Part shown: piece after piece, positions 16,149-28,356 of the stretch | How positions within the stretch are numbered: the first letter of the stretch is position 1 | Layout: each line of letters begins with the position of its first letter | Source of the DNA: Antennarius striatus | Taxonomy: Eukaryota > Chordata > Actinopteri > Lophiiformes > Antennariidae | Direction: 5' to 3' | Assembly: GCF_040054535.1 (NCBI RefSeq) | Contig: NC_090780.1 | Location: 15,323,001 to 15,387,000, forward strand | DNA: 64,000 nucleotides | Made by a program: the position numbers and the translations under genes | The notes under the pieces: generated by a model | What the model was told of the DNA's origin: nothing | What the model saw: the letters and a program-made list of their open reading frames with translations, nothing else | Database searches by the model: none

Positions 16149-19100
16149 GCCTGTACACACTAATATACAGTATATGTATGCATTTGACGAATGACGAGAG
16201 TGTGCTCTTAATTTCCCTTCTGGGATCACAACAGTATACAAAATTACAAATAAATTAATAAATGTATAAATGAGATGACAATTAAAAAAATACATTTTTT
16301 GGACAAACAACTCTCCAAAATCATTTCAACAACAACCACAAAAACAACACCTCCTCTCAGGACCTAAAATCTTTTGGCTTTAGACCTAGCCAGTGTCATG
16401 AAGTTCAAGGGATCAAGTCAAATATTAAAGAACGTGATAAAAACAGATATTTGAGGCTCTCTCACCTGAAGGCCTGAATGATGACGGTGCCAAAAAGAAT
16501 GAAGAGAGCTGAGAAGATCAGAGACAAAATGGGCATCATCTCTCGCCTTGAGGAGAGAAACGTATTGTTGATGAAACATGGTGAAAGTACAGTGCAGCAC
16601 ACAGTCAAACAACAACACAGAGTGTTGTCTTCACATAGCTTCAATGTGTCTTACAAAGTTTTTGAATCATGGTTATGATGCTAAATAAGAACATGAGAAC
16701 CAAGAGAGAAATTCTGAGCATCATCACTGTGATGCAGAGTCATGATTCTTTTTTTTCTTTTTTTAAAATTTTTTAACATTAAATACATTGAAATTTTAAA
16801 GAGTTTCATTTACCAGTTTGAGTAGAGGAGGTCATCATATATTTGAAGGATGTAATCATGTGCAGCATTAATCCACTGAATAATAAACATCTGTTGAAAT
16901 TGAAAATGAAACAGGAAAAAACACAATGAATCATCAAATAAGTTCCAATCAAAACGTGTGCCCCCCCAACCCGTCTCTTTTCAGTCTTACCGGAGCCATC
17001 TCGTTGTTGAGTTCTGGCAGGGTGGTGTCTGAGCTCAGATAGGTGGGATCTTTCTGAAGGAGCTCCAGCTGTTCATGAAGCCTGTACTTATCTTCTTCGC
17101 TGCCGTTCCAGCCGCCGCTCACAGAGCGGTACAGGACTTTACCGGCCTGGCTCCGTCTCTCAAGGATCACCACCTGAAAAGAACGGTAGAAGCATGTTTA
17201 CAATAAATTATGATAGTATGTTTCTGTCTTGATGCATGTGTTTCTGGCTCTGACCTTAGGAGAGAGTGTAGCTTGATTATGGAGCAGAGCCAGACAGAGA
17301 GGCTGCTGGTGACGCTGGTAGACATAAGCAAACCGCAGAACCTCTTTTTTGTTAGCGGATGCAAAGTCCAAGAAAGCCCTGTTGCCTTGGAGAAAGGTTT
17401 GGTCCTCTTCTGTGATCAGTAGCACACAGTACCTGCAGAACAATTACAGACAATTCACACAAATGCCATTTCAGTTCACAAAGACAACCATGTTTGTTTG
17501 CAGCATTAGACTTGGCGGCTCAGCAATATTCTCCTTCCATCTAAGAGGACATCTCCTCTGATTCCCTTAAGCAAACTTCAATATAACTAAAAAAAGTGCA
17601 GGTTCTTAAAATGCCTTACTTCCTTCGCCGATGGAACTGCTTGACAGGACACAGCTCATCAAAAAGCTGCTGGTTAACCAGCCGTGGAACCTGCAGGAAC
17701 TTGTTGTTGGAGACAAACTCATCCATGATCTGTCGCTTCATCCCTCTGGCCTGAGAAAGAGGAAGAGAAGGTGTGAAGACAATAAAATATTGATGTGGGT
17801 GAGTAATTACCAAAGTACCTCATTTAGCAATTAACTATTATAAATGTTTAAGTTAGTTTGTTTTTATCAGACAGATATGATGAATATTCAGGGTTGACTT
17901 TCGATACACACTGACAAATTTAAAACCAGCCAGTAAGTCTTGACACTATAGTAAAGCCTGATTCACTACTATAGAACAATGGAAGTGGTGGCGTCGTAGA
18001 TGTACCTGGATGATGTCAACGGGTCTCTCTGTATCCTCCTTAAACAGGAGCATGGTGGGGGCATATGTGTTGATGTTGAATTTCCACAGTAACTGGGAGC
18101 TCTGTGTGTCGCCCTGGTCCACGTAGCCAAAGCGCACGTAGTCTCTGAAGGCAAACGCTGTTAACTGGAGAAGGAGAGTGAGAAGATGAGGGCTTGGAAG
18201 ATGAATAAATTCAAAGAACTAGAATAGCTCTCAAGAGAGTGGATCACCTCTGCCGAAGCCCAACACTCCACTGAATCCAAAATCAAATCCAGAGCAATGT
18301 AACCATATTATAATTACAGATAAGTGGATTAGTAAATATGGTGGATCTGGATCTAGACCTATCTGCACACATTCTTAGATATCTACCATCTATATATGCC
18401 TGTAGATTCGATCAAGATCAATGGATTATTGATTATTGCATGAGAAAAGGTCAAAATGCAAAATTTCCCCATGTTAGTGAAAGTGATCAAATTTATCCTG
18501 GACCTAGCCCACAATCACGATCCATTAAAAAAAAAAAAAATTCAGTTTGGGTAAAAGGTTTTGACAAAAGTAGATATTTCTAAGCGTGAAATATCTCCTT
18601 CTCCACACAGATAAAGATTTGAAGCAGAGGCAGCTGCTCTCACAGATTTGTACTTTATTTTAATCAGGTCTTAGAATGTGAACCAAATTGAAGACCCAGA
18701 TGTCTGTTCAGGCTGGCATTTAAACACGTTCCACTCGAACATTTCACCCAATTACTATACACAGGTATGCACTTAATTTGAAATCTTACTTTGTAGAGCA
18801 GGGGAACAACAGGAACTTGATCAAACATGACAAGGCTGGGCTTATTTTCCATCTGCCAGCTATTCAGATAACCCATGTAGTTGTCATCTGTGATCTGGAG
18901 AAATGATAACAATAAGGAAAGAATATATAGTCAATGATTTAAGGAACAGGACTGGATGAATGAGTTCCATTAAATAAAAGCATGTGGAAATTCATCACAT
19001 TTACCTTTTCCACCAGTTTCTGAGGCAGCAGATCTTCAATGAATTGCCGCAGGTGTTCTCGTACCACAGCCTGATGGAAGAACGTCACCCTGCCATTTAC

Positions 19101-21347
19101 CAGGCCGATGATGGAGGGAGCGCGGTGAGCTCCCAGCTGGTTGGCCAGGCGACGTTCATAACCAAGATCCACAATGCCGATGCCAACACCTGGTGCACGG
19201 AGGGAGAAATAGGGTGATAATGTGCCTGATACGCTGCAGCAAAATACAAATGTTCCTACATTCAAACTTCGTATTATGTTATTCCAGTGATTTTGCGGAA
19301 ATGAAAACAGACAATTGTTCATTTTCACAGATTCAGACTGAGTTGTCAAATTATAGGCACACAGCATTATGGATCACATTTCAATGTGAGAGAATCCACC
19401 ACTTCAACCTTTGGGATTTTAGCTCTAGCCTTTGCAATGATGAGGGTCGGCCTACTGGATAAGGTTCATAAAAGATGCAAAAATCTGTTTTAGAGACTTC
19501 TGAGAATTAGGGCTACTGTGTACCACAGTGAGGTATGAAATGAACCACAGTTAATTTTGACGAAACCCCAAAGAAAAGCTCAGAAACCAGCTTTATCTTG
19601 ATTTTCATCACTGAGAAGAGGGGACTTTGCATCTTTGACAGTTAAAAGGGACTCTTCCCTGTTTAGAAAAATTCTCTGAAACTATGTTCAGTAGCTTCCA
19701 TGTTCTGTACTATCAGGGAAAATGCTGAATAATTCCTGTAATGTTATGGAACATTTAATACTAATGTGACATAAAGCTTACCCAGTGGTTCCAGCTCCTG
19801 CACTGCCTCCTTCCACACAGGCTCAATGTGGATGCATGCAAAGCACCACTCAGAAGTCACTTTGATGAGGTACGGCCTCTTGTGGCTGTCTGGAAGTATG
19901 TTGGTGTTAAACTGGGCATGGTGGAGCAGGTACTTGCTGTCTGCAAAGTCTCTGGACCTGGAGGAGGGTTAGAAGCAAGTTAGTGTATCTAACAACAAAA
20001 CCTACTGAGAGGTTGTCAGAGCTGACAGGATGGCCTGAGAAAAAATATTTAACTTGAATGAAATCATTGCACAGCTGCCACTCTTGCTTTTTACTGCAGA
20101 ATGAATACACGTGGACTTAGAAACACTAATGAGTACTAGGTCCTCTACCATATTAATTTATTTGAATTTCTCATGGAAAGCTGATTTTAAAGGTGATAAT
20201 GTCACCTCTGTAACACATAAACAACAACAAAAACTACTCTAGGTTCACGAAAAGAAGACTTGTCCTTTAACACTGTTCATAGCCATTGTCAAGGAATGTG
20301 ATGTCTACAGACAAGTCTTGTTAAAATCTGTGGATGAGACAATAATGGTGTTAAAGTAAAAACTTCGTATCATGGATGGTAACAGTATTGTCTGATTTTA
20401 TTTATATTATTATTTATAATTACAAGCAAATACATAGAAGAGCTCTGAATACACCAATCGACTAAGTCTAGATTGGATCCAGCAGAATACTATTAATAAA
20501 TATTTACAAACACATTTACTTGGATATTGATAAATCTTTTCAGAATAAACCTCCAACTGTATCAAATCACGCTGGTGCACAGACACCTCAGCGATCAGGA
20601 ATGACAGACTAAACAAATCCAAGTACCTTGGGAAATGGAAAAAAGACTCATCAAAGTAGAAGCCATTGTGGAAGCCACGGAAGCCGTGATGCTGTGACTG
20701 ACTGAAGGGCTGGTTTTCATCCATCTGCCCATAGCGATCAAAGTTAGACCTGCGTTCCTCATTGGAGAGAATCTGCAGGAGGTGAGGCAACAAACAGAGC
20801 TGTGAGTTTAACGATGACTGCAGCAAAACCTGTCCAGAGTGAATCTGAGTCACGTGGAAACGATGGAGTTTCTGTCTTATAATAATAATAATAATACATG
20901 ATATGATGTGACGTCATGATGCGCGTTCAGACACCTCGTATGACTTAGAAATCTTGATGAACATGTCTTCAGCTTTAGGATCCTTGTTCTTGTCTGGATG
21001 CCTAAAATCCCAAAACAAGACTTCATATATTTCCATTCGATCACATTGTGTTAAAAATATGCTGAGTGAAAAGGACATTAACACCGGCACTGGTGTTTAC
21101 TGTAGCCTATGGCGCTGACAGAGCCGCCTGATTGACTACATAGCCTTACATATACTCACCATTCCTTAGCCATATTCTTGTATGCCCTTTTGATTTCTGT
21201 TTGACTCGCACTCCTGCTGACCCCCAGGATTTTATAGGGGTCGTATTCAGAGGCTGCTTCCACCAACTCTGCGCTCAAAATGAGCAGGAAGATGGCGAGT
21301 GAAACACGGTACGTCTGCCTACGACGACTGGCTCTCAGAACCGTCAT
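13270..21347 (-). CDS. dnajc16: DnaJ homolog subfamily C member 16 (ERdj8), about 802 aa, 15 coding exons
   Basis: Minus-strand exons (plus coordinates, 5' to 3'): 21160-21347, 20935-21001, 20627-20772, 19782-19957, 19005-19189, 18790-18894, 18006-18164, 17620-17750, 17255-17432, 16991-17173, 16814-16890, 16466-16546, 15074-15163, 14007-14177, 13270-13741. All joins keep frame. Order: signal/anchor (about 10-30), J domain (from EYDPYKILGV; HPD at 64-66), thioredoxin-like domain with an atypical Cys172-Phe-Ala-Cys175 site, a membrane span at about 537-558 (ILSLIFSALFILFGTVII), then a cytosolic tail. Known orthologues are ER membrane J-proteins that recruit Hsp70-family chaperones; a role in autophagosome size has been reported. 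The first ATG is at 21347; the frame stays open further upstream without another ATG. The tail carries an acidic/serine stretch and an Arg-Ser-rich run (730-751) that I do not recall in the human protein. Human length is 782 aa. Confidence 0.95.
15074..15163 (-). other. dnajc16: small dnajc16 exon 13 (90 nt) encoding a Pro-rich linker
   Basis: It is bounded by a good acceptor (TACTTTCAG) and donor (AAG/GTAGTG). The frame SEPGENKTRNPKPKEPPQPE continues the phase left by exon 12 (AG) and hands on AG to exon 14. It fills the place of the low-complexity linker between the membrane span and the KKDFVEVTELTDVTYTSNL block in other vertebrates. Skipping it also keeps frame, so it may be optional. Confidence 0.8.
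15853..16260 (+). mobile_element. tRNA-derived SINE with an internal (GT)n tract
   Basis: An A-box-like TAGTAGAGCGGGTCG and a B-box-like GGTGTTCGATTCC about 35 nt apart form a tRNA-like head. It is followed by the fish SINE body containing GCTCCCTTGAGCAAGGC. A GT microsatellite (16075-16141) sits in the 3' part and an A-rich tail follows. It lies in intron 12 of dnajc16, in the opposite orientation. It is not a functional tRNA, because no cloverleaf with a matching acceptor stem is visible. Exact ends are uncertain. Confidence 0.75.
16075..16141. repeat. (GT)n microsatellite
   Basis: About 67 bp of perfect GT inside the SINE-derived segment in dnajc16 intron 12. Confidence 0.97.
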
Positions 21348-23190
21348 CGCTTGATTCCGACCTCGGCCGACACAGTTAGCAACCAAGCTGTCCAGTGAGC
21401 TAATTTTACGAAGCTATTCTTCGACGAACTATACCTAAAACGTTGAGATTAGTGTTACATGATTAGGGATGCTAAAGTCCTGCTAAGTACAAACGATATA
21501 CTAGTAATGTTCTACAAGGCTGACATTGTTGCCGAGCTCATGTAAAGCGATAAATGTCATGTCCGCGATAAAACATTTCACTTCCGTTTGTTTTTCAAAA
21601 TAAAATCCGCCTAAGCCTTTTGTGTGATGGTCCGTTCACGCCATGAAAGGAGTTGGACTTGTATTTTGTAAGGGAAAGTTCCGGTATATCTTATTTTAAT
21701 TTTAAAGTTCTATTTCCCTATTTTTTTAGATACAGTATTTTCAATTTAGGTGATAGACATTTATATATTCTTGTACTTAAAACGTGTATAATTTTTTGAT
21801 ATTTGCAGAACCATGACATTATAATGACGGATTTGATGCACTAATTGATAGCATTGCTGACAGTAAAATGACTGGTGTTGAAATGAAACAATTTTAGTAC
21901 TGTACTGTTGTATTTTCTGCAGGTCAAAACGAAAGCAAAATTGATGACTTCTTCAAACAAATTGTACACTTCAGAATATACAAAACTTTATCCCAATTCT
22001 AAAATAGAGACTGATCAGACCAAAAAAGATGTGAATTGTATATGAATTGTTTCTAATGTATTTTGTTTGGACAGACTGAACAGATTGAAATAGAGATATT
22101 TTAATTACTATTGAGAAATGACACTCTGCCTAACCCCTGGCAGCAGCTGAGCATGACTACGGCAGATGTGAATTAGTTTTCAGTGGTAGATGATAAATAA
22201 TAAAACTTTATCACAGAATATCAACGGAGGCCATTCAGGTGATCTGGAAGAAAATCATGTTCGCATACGAATGTGATCTGCCAGAAGATTCATGATCATT
22301 TTCCAGTGCTTTGCAACATAGAAATAAGATTTAAAGGAAAACTCTGGGAAGCTTGGTATTTAATAAAAAAATCAGAAAAATTTAGATATCTACAGTATGT
22401 GAGAAAATATTGTTAAAATGGATTTAAATTACATTGACAGCACCTTTTACTGAAAAGGGGGTTGGAAGAGAAGTACAATAAAGTGAAGGCAGAGATTATA
22501 GTAAATGCACTTACTCAAATCCGTAGCTCTGACAGTTTGAGAGAGAAGGGGAGAAAAGAAAATATGTGACAAGACATACTCAGTGTGAAATTTTTGAAAG
22601 AATGAATGTCACTAAGAGTTCTATGAATGCTATGTTTACTTTGTGAGAAATGAAGAGGGCAGTATCAAAATCAGGTATAACAGCACCAGGAGAAAAAAAA
22701 AGATGTATTTCCTATATAGCATAATAATAAAGTATTCAGGTGTTATACGATATATGACCATGTTAAGATTTTACAGTAAGCGATATGGACAATGGGAAAA
22801 ATTCCAAGAGGCATTCCTACCAGGAAACCAGGCAAGGGTACATCAAGTCCAGTGAAATATAGACCAAGAGTTGCAGCGTGCATGTTAAGTTGAGTGCACA
22901 TGTCCCACTTACGCATATCAACATCAAGAGGGGCTTGTAGCAGGCGTTGACAGTGGGAGCTCATCAACATTTGATGGCCAACCCAGACAAACTGCGTGCT
23001 TTCAAGAGAGCTGCATTCAGCAACTTTCAGACAGTATAAATTCAGGACCATGTATCATTTTGGGGTAGTACATTTCAAATGAAGTGTAGATGGATGTCTG
23101 GCAGTTGTATGAAATCATTTTAAGAAATATACTGTATATGACTAGTATATTCACCAAGGAAAGACAGGGCAACATACACATAGTGATATA
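21348..23190. other. dnajc16 upstream region and anonymous DNA
   Basis: The first 200 bp upstream of the dnajc16 start has several CpGs and probably holds its promoter and 5' UTR, without a TATA box. From about 21.7 to 23.19 kb the DNA is AT-rich and I see no gene. Part of 22.7-23.1 kb may belong to the LINE relic that follows, but I could not align it. Confidence 0.4.
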
Positions 23191-23555
23191 CTGTATGGGC
23201 CTATGATAGAGTTGGATGTTTCTTTTGACAAAAAGCTAATGTGGAGCGAGCATGTGAAGAAGTTGAAGGATGAATGTAAAAAATGTCATGAGATGTTTAA
23301 CAATATCAGATGGAGAATATATTTTTGAGCACTGATCAGATCACTGTTAGAACATGGATGTGTGGTTTATAGTACAGTAGCAAAGAAACTCAAAATTGAA
23401 CAATTTATAAAATGACTCCAGGGTTGCTCTTCAGTTGAAATGGGCGAAATGTCATTGCATATTAGATACAAAGAAATAAGTTATAATTTTTGAATTTGAA
23501 TTGCGCTTTTTGATTTGAACTGTGAAAACCTGGCAAACAATATGTCGAACATTTG
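23191..23555 (+). mobile_element. I-like LINE relic, reverse-transcriptase tail (left half)
   Basis: Plus-strand translation gives LDVSFDKKLMWSEHVKKLK, then ALIRSLLEHGCVVYS and SSVEMGEM. This order fits the region after the polymerase palm in I/Nimb-type LINEs. In-frame stops and frameshifts show it is dead. The matching RNase H-like piece lies beyond the inserted LINE, at about 25690-25950. Confidence 0.55.
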
Positions 23556-25678
23556 ATGGATTCCATCCATCCATTCATCGTCTACCGCTTGTCCGGGGCC
23601 GGGTCGCGGGGGCAACAGTCTCAGCAGGGATGCCCATACTTCCTTCTCCCCAGACACCTCCTCCTCCAGGGGGAGCCCGAGGCGTTCCCAGGCCAGCCTA
23701 GAAACATAGTCCCTCCAGCGTGTCCTAGGTCTTCCTCGAGGTCTCCTCCCGGTAGGACATTACCGGAACACGTCCCCAGGGAGGCGTCCAGGAGGAATCC
23801 GGAACAGATGCCCGAGCCACCTCAGCTGGCTACACTCGAGGCGGAGAAGCAGCGGTTCTACTCCGAGCTCCACCCTGGTGGCTGAGCTCCTCACCCTATC
23901 TCTAAGGGTGCGCCCAGCCACTCTACGGAGGAAACTCATTTCAGCCGCTTGTATCCGGGATCTTGTCTTTTCGGTCATGACCCACCTATGGTCATGAGCT
24001 TTGGTCATGACCCAAAGCTCATGACCATAGGTGAGAGTAGGAACGTAGATTGACCGGTAAATCAAGAGCTTCGTCTTGCGACTCAGCTCCTTCTTCACCA
24101 CGACAGACCTATACAGCAACTGCATCACTGCAGAAGCTGCACCAATCCGTCTGTCAATCTCGCGTTCCATCCTTCCCTCACTCGTGAACAAGACCCCAAG
24201 ATACTTAAACTCCTCCACTTGGGGTGAAGACTCTCCACCGACCTGAAGAGGGCACACCACCCTTTTCTGGTTGAGAACCATGGCCTCGGATTTAAAGGTG
24301 CTGATCCTCATCCCACTCGCATCACACTCAGCTGCAAACCGTCCCAGTGCACGCTGAAGGTCCAGGTTTGAAGAGGCCAACAGGACAACATCGTCTGCAA
24401 AAAGCAGAGATGAAATCCTTTGGTCACCAAACTGGACTCCCTCTGGATCCTGGCTGCACCTACAAATTCTGTCCATAAAGATTATGAACAGAACCGGTGA
24501 TAGAGGGCAGCCCTGCCGGAGTCCAACACGCACCTGGAACAGGTCTGACTTACTGCAGGCAATGTGAACCAAGCTCTGGCTTCAGTCATACAGGGACCGG
24601 ACAGCCCTCAGCAAAGGGCCCCGGACCCTATACTCCTGAAGCACTCCTCACAAGATACCACGAGAGACACGATCGAATGCCTTCTCCAGATCCACAAAAC
24701 ACATGTGGACTGGTTGGGCAAACTCCCATGAACCATCGAGCACTTGATGGAGAGTGTAGAGCTGGTCCAGTGTTCCACGACCGGGACGAAAACTGCGTTA
24801 TTCCTCCTGAATCCGCGGTTCGACTATAGGTCTAATCCTCCTCTCCAGTACCCTGGAAAAACTTTCCCCGGGAGGCTGTGGAGTGTTATCCCCCTATAGT
24901 TGGAACACACCCTCCCGTCCCTCTTTTTAAAAAGAGGGACCACCGCCCCGGTCTGCCAATCCAGACTTACTGGCCCCGACTGCCATCCGATGTTACAGAG
25001 ATGTGTCAACCATGAAAGTCCCTGTACATCCAGAGACTTGAGGTACTCAGGGCGAATCTCATATACCCCCGGTGCTTTGCCACCAATGAGTTTGGCAACC
25101 ACCTCGGTGGCTTTAGCTTGGGTGATGGACGAATCCACCTCTGAGACCTCAGCTTCTGCTTCCTCTGTGTTAGACATGGCAGCGGGATTGAGGAGATCCT
25201 CGAAGTATTCTTTCCACTGCCCGACAATATCCTCAGTTGAGTTCTGCAGCTCTCCGCCTCTACTGTAAACAGTGTTGGCGGTGCACCGCTTTCCCCTCCT
25301 GAGGCGTTAAATGGTTTGCCAGAATTTCTTCGAGGTTCACCGATTGTCTTCCTCCATGGCCTCCCTGAACTCTTCCCAGACCAGAGTTTTTGCCTTGGGT
25401 TCCAGAGCCCAAGCTGTGGGTGGAGCTGAGCCTGGCCATATCTAGACGGTACCTCCCTCACAAGCTCTGGCTCCTTTCCCCCCAGCGAGGTGACATTCCA
25501 TGTCCCTAGAGCTAGACTCTTTGTCTGGAGATTGGGTCATCGAGCCCCATGCTGATGAATGCCACCCAATCCACACTGCACCCGTCCCCTACGGTTTCTT
25601 CAGGGGGTGGTGAGTCCACCGGTGGTTGGGCCTACATCCTCCTTTTAGGCTGAGCCCGGTTACGACATACTGGGCGAC
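23556..25678 (-). mobile_element. non-LTR retrotransposon (fish LINE), internally deleted and frameshifted
   Basis: On the minus strand the element starts near 25678 and ends at the GGATGGATGG-type tail near 23556. A remnant of the endonuclease N-terminus reads GTWNVTSLGGKEPELVREV (about 25500-25440). It is followed by broken reverse-transcriptase blocks: FKKRDGRVCSNYRGITL, then LRQGCPLSPVLFIIFMDR with the catalytic FADDVVLL. The C-terminal RWLGHLFRIPPGRLPGDVF is also present. Much of the endonuclease is missing and stops interrupt the middle, so this is an inactive copy. The motifs fit the abundant fish LINEs of the RTE/Rex type, but the clade is not certain. Confidence 0.88.
23985..24031. 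repeat. perfect 18-bp inverted repeat inside the LINE
   Basis: Arms 23985-24002 and 24014-24031 (CCTATGGTCATGAGCTTT and its complement) flank an 11-nt centre that contains the palindrome GGTCATGACC. It interrupts the LINE frame with a duplicated, inverted piece of its own sequence. Confidence 0.95.
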
Positions 25679-25689
25679 GTCACGGTCCT

Positions 25690-25950
25690 TGATTTTTTTT
25701 TTTTACGGATTCAAGGTTTGCATTACAGGAAAACAGGTTTTGCTTAGAAAAAGCCACCCATGAGGGCTTCTGTTGAAAGGAAATTGTCAGACCATCTATG
25801 CTTGCACTCCGTTGAAATGATGCATGGATTAATGTATGAACAGTTATGTACATCATGTAGTACAATTGACACAGATAACATGCATGGCATATATGAACCA
25901 CTCCACAGACTTATGTTACCAACATTTAAGCAGATTCCAGTGCACGGGCA
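25690..25950 (+). mobile_element. I-like LINE relic, RNase H-like part (right half)
   Basis: The plus-strand reading contains RKLSDHLCLHSVEMMHG, which resembles the LS-HLSVYTAEMMA block of RNase H domains in I-type LINEs. It follows the inserted LINE and plausibly continues the relic at 23191-23555. Evidence is one short motif plus order. Confidence 0.4.
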
Positions 25951-26690
25951 GATGGATTAGCAAAGCAGGCTCAAAAGCTTGGGCGATTACAGAACATATA
26001 TCAAGCAAATCTGAATAAAAATAAAAAATAAAAATAAATATAACCAAAGGATGGTAGAACCAGAAGCACAGGGTGACACCTTGATTCAATACAGACAGAA
26101 GAAACGACGGTGCAGTGGAAGAAGGTGCAAAAAAAGAATGGAAATGTGCACTGTGCAATATTTATTAAACAAAAAATAAAATACAGAAAGTTGAGGACAA
26201 CTCAAGATCTAGAGATACTGTAATTGAAATTAAAATATGGTTCAGGAAAGGAAATGTTAAGCTAATAAAATTTGAAATTCCATGCCATAATCTAAAGAAA
26301 TAAAAAATAGAGTCAATACTACAAAATTGGAAGGGTAGTGTTATTTGATGTGGAATATTTAAGGGCTGGATCAGGAACAAGGACGTAATGGTAAAGAAAT
26401 TTACAATTCATCTCACTTTGTTGTAACATAATTAGGCAAAGCAGGAATAATTGTCACAGGGGGGTGAACGGGGAAAGAGCTTGCATACAAAAATGCAAAA
26501 CATGCACATAAGAGGGCAGAGACAATGGCAATAAACTAAATCCAAATCATTATCTTATAAGAAATAAAAAAGAAATGACAGACGCAGTGGAACAGGGAAA
26601 CCAAGGGCAGACGCTTTTTGTTTTGTTTTTTAATTTTTGCTGGCGACCAGACCCTCACTAGGTGGCGCTAATGTTGTTTTGTGGCAAACA
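25951..26690. other. anonymous AT-rich DNA
   Basis: No gene or recognisable repeat seen. Confidence 0.5.
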
Positions 26691-26995
26691 ACTGCGACAA
26701 AATAGCAGAAGAAGAAGAACATAACGGGAGCGATTGAAACAAGCGGAAGCAGGAACGTTTACATGGACTATATCGGTACTTGGCTCGGAACTCAGCGAAC
26801 AGACTGATTTTTACTGATCTGTTGAATGTGATTATTTTTCTGCTTTCCATGTGTGTTCCAATATGAGCGACTGTTGTCATCACGTTAAGCGGAGTGAGTC
26901 TAGAAAGTACGCAGAGGGTCTTAGCTCGGGAAAACGTTAGCTCTGAAAAGCTGCTATCCGGCCCTGCTCTGCTGCATCCAATAAGTAAAGTTAAA

Positions 26996-27074
<79 letters not shown>

Positions 27075-27326
27075 TCACTAAAGAGTGTATAGGATTATAT
27101 TTGTGTTGTCTATTAGCACAATGGTTAAAGATATAAAGCCAAGATTTCCTACTTTGTGATTCATTCAGCGATGTTTGTGATCTGATGGAAAACACTAAAT
27201 GTAGATTTGCTTGTTTTTAAACCTTATCTTTCTGATAAGGTTTGTTCAAATGCATATTTGCAAATTACAGTATACCTGCTTATATAATTGACCTAATTTT
27301 TGCTTTTTTGCTTGTTTTCACTGCAG
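26691..27326 (+). promoter_or_regulatory. b3galt6: probable b3galt6 promoter, non-coding exon and 5' UTR intron
   Basis: A relatively CpG-rich stretch (about 26720-26990) holds a donor-like GTGAGT at 26892. The acceptor TTTTCACTGCAG at 27315-27326 lies 10 nt before the b3galt6 ATG, so the 5' UTR is probably split here. The (CA)n tract at 26999-27072 would lie in this intron. The transcription start is not identified. Confidence 0.4.
26999..27072. repeat. (CA)n microsatellite
   Basis: About 74 bp of perfect CA upstream of b3galt6. Confidence 0.98.
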
Positions 27327-27336
27327 ATTCAGCGTC

Positions 27337-28356
27337 ATGCGTCTATTTCGTCTAGTATGCCGCCACAAGATAGCACTGGTTATTGGCACTGTCTGCAGCT
27401 TTGTTGCAGTTTTGGTCTTCTTGGCCAAATGTACCTCAGAAACCCTGAAACAGGGCTACCAGGATCCTCCAGGTTTAGCCCCTCATGCTAACGCTCTGCA
27501 GTCTCATCCTGGGCAACATAACACACCTTCCAAATCAAAGGACTTGTCAGCTTTCCTTGTGGTCCTCATCACTACTGGACCAAAGTACACAGAGCGGAGG
27601 AGTATCATCCGCAGCACATGGTTGGCCAAACGGGACTCGGATGTTCTGGCAATGTTTGTGGTGGGAACTCAAGGGCTTTCTAACGAAGATCTTCAGAACC
27701 TTGACACAGAACAAGGACGACACAAAGACTTACTGTTACTGCCTGACTTACAAGATTCTTATGAGAATTTGACATTGAAGTTGCTGCATATGTACTCCTG
27801 GTTGGACCTGAATGTAAATTTCAAGTTTGTTCTTAAAGCAGATGATGACACGTTTGCTCGCTTGGATCTCCTTAAGGAGGAACTGAAAGGGAAAGATCCC
27901 AACCGGTTGTACTGGGGCTTCTTCTCCGGTCGGGGACGAATTAAAACCGGTGGGAAATGGAGAGAAACCACTTGGGATCTTTGTGACTATTACCTCCCCT
28001 ATGCATTGGGAGGTGGGTACATCCTGTCAGCTGACCTGGTACATTATGTACATATTAATGCAGCATACTTGAAGATATGGCAGAGTGAGGATGTTTCACT
28101 GGGTGCCTGGCTAGCACCAGTTGATGTTCGCCGAACGCATGACACACGCTTTGACACAGAGTTCAAGTCACGTGGTTGCAACAACAAATACTTGGTAACG
28201 CATAAGCAGAGCCTGGAAGACATGTTGGAAAAACACCAAACACTGCAGCGAGACAACAGACTCTGTAAGGTGGAAGTCAAACTGCGATTGTCCTACGTGT
28301 ATGACTGGAGTGTGCCACCCTCACAGTGCTGCCAAAGGAAAGACGGCATTCCTTAA
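27337..28356 (+). CDS. b3galt6: beta-1,3-galactosyltransferase 6 (galactosyltransferase II), 339 aa
   Basis: A single uninterrupted coding exon, as in other vertebrates. This type II Golgi enzyme (family GT31) adds the third sugar of the proteoglycan linker: beta-1,3-galactose onto Gal-Xyl-Ser, before glucuronate and chain growth. It has a short cytosolic N-terminus and a membrane anchor at about 12-31 ([19 protein letters not shown]). A low-complexity stem runs to about 68. The catalytic domain includes [10 protein letters not shown] (88-97), a metal-binding Asp-Asp-Asp at 169-171 ([11 protein letters not shown]), [15 protein letters not shown] (220-234) and [15 protein letters not shown] (250-264). 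One N-glycosylation sequon lies at Asn144. The C-terminus [11 protein letters not shown] is nearly identical to the mammalian ending. Human length is 329 aa; the extra residues are in the stem. Confidence 0.97.
   Translation: MRLFRLVCRHKIALVIGTVCSFVAVLVFLAKCTSETLKQGYQDPPGLAPHANALQSHPGQHNTPSKSKDLSAFLVVLITTGPKYTERRSIIRSTWLAKRDSDVLAMFVVGTQGLSNEDLQNLDTEQGRHKDLLLLPDLQDSYENLTLKLLHMYSWLDLNVNFKFVLKADDDTFARLDLLKEELKGKDPNRLYWGFFSGRGRIKTGGKWRETTWDLCDYYLPYALGGGYILSADLVHYVHINAAYLKIWQSEDVSLGAWLAPVDVRRTHDTRFDTEFKSRGCNNKYLVTHKQSLEDMLEKHQTLQRDNRLCKVEVKLRLSYVYDWSVPPSQCCQRKDGIP

Noticed and set aside
21348-21386. A 13-residue longer dnajc16 N-terminus
   Set aside because: The upstream extension has no ATG; the frame could only begin with TTG. 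The ATG at 21347 is followed directly by the signal-like segment.
23553-25461. Host-gene reading of the frames in this region, on either strand
   Set aside because: They are pieces of a broken LINE and its antisense; reverse-transcriptase motifs explain the minus-strand ones.
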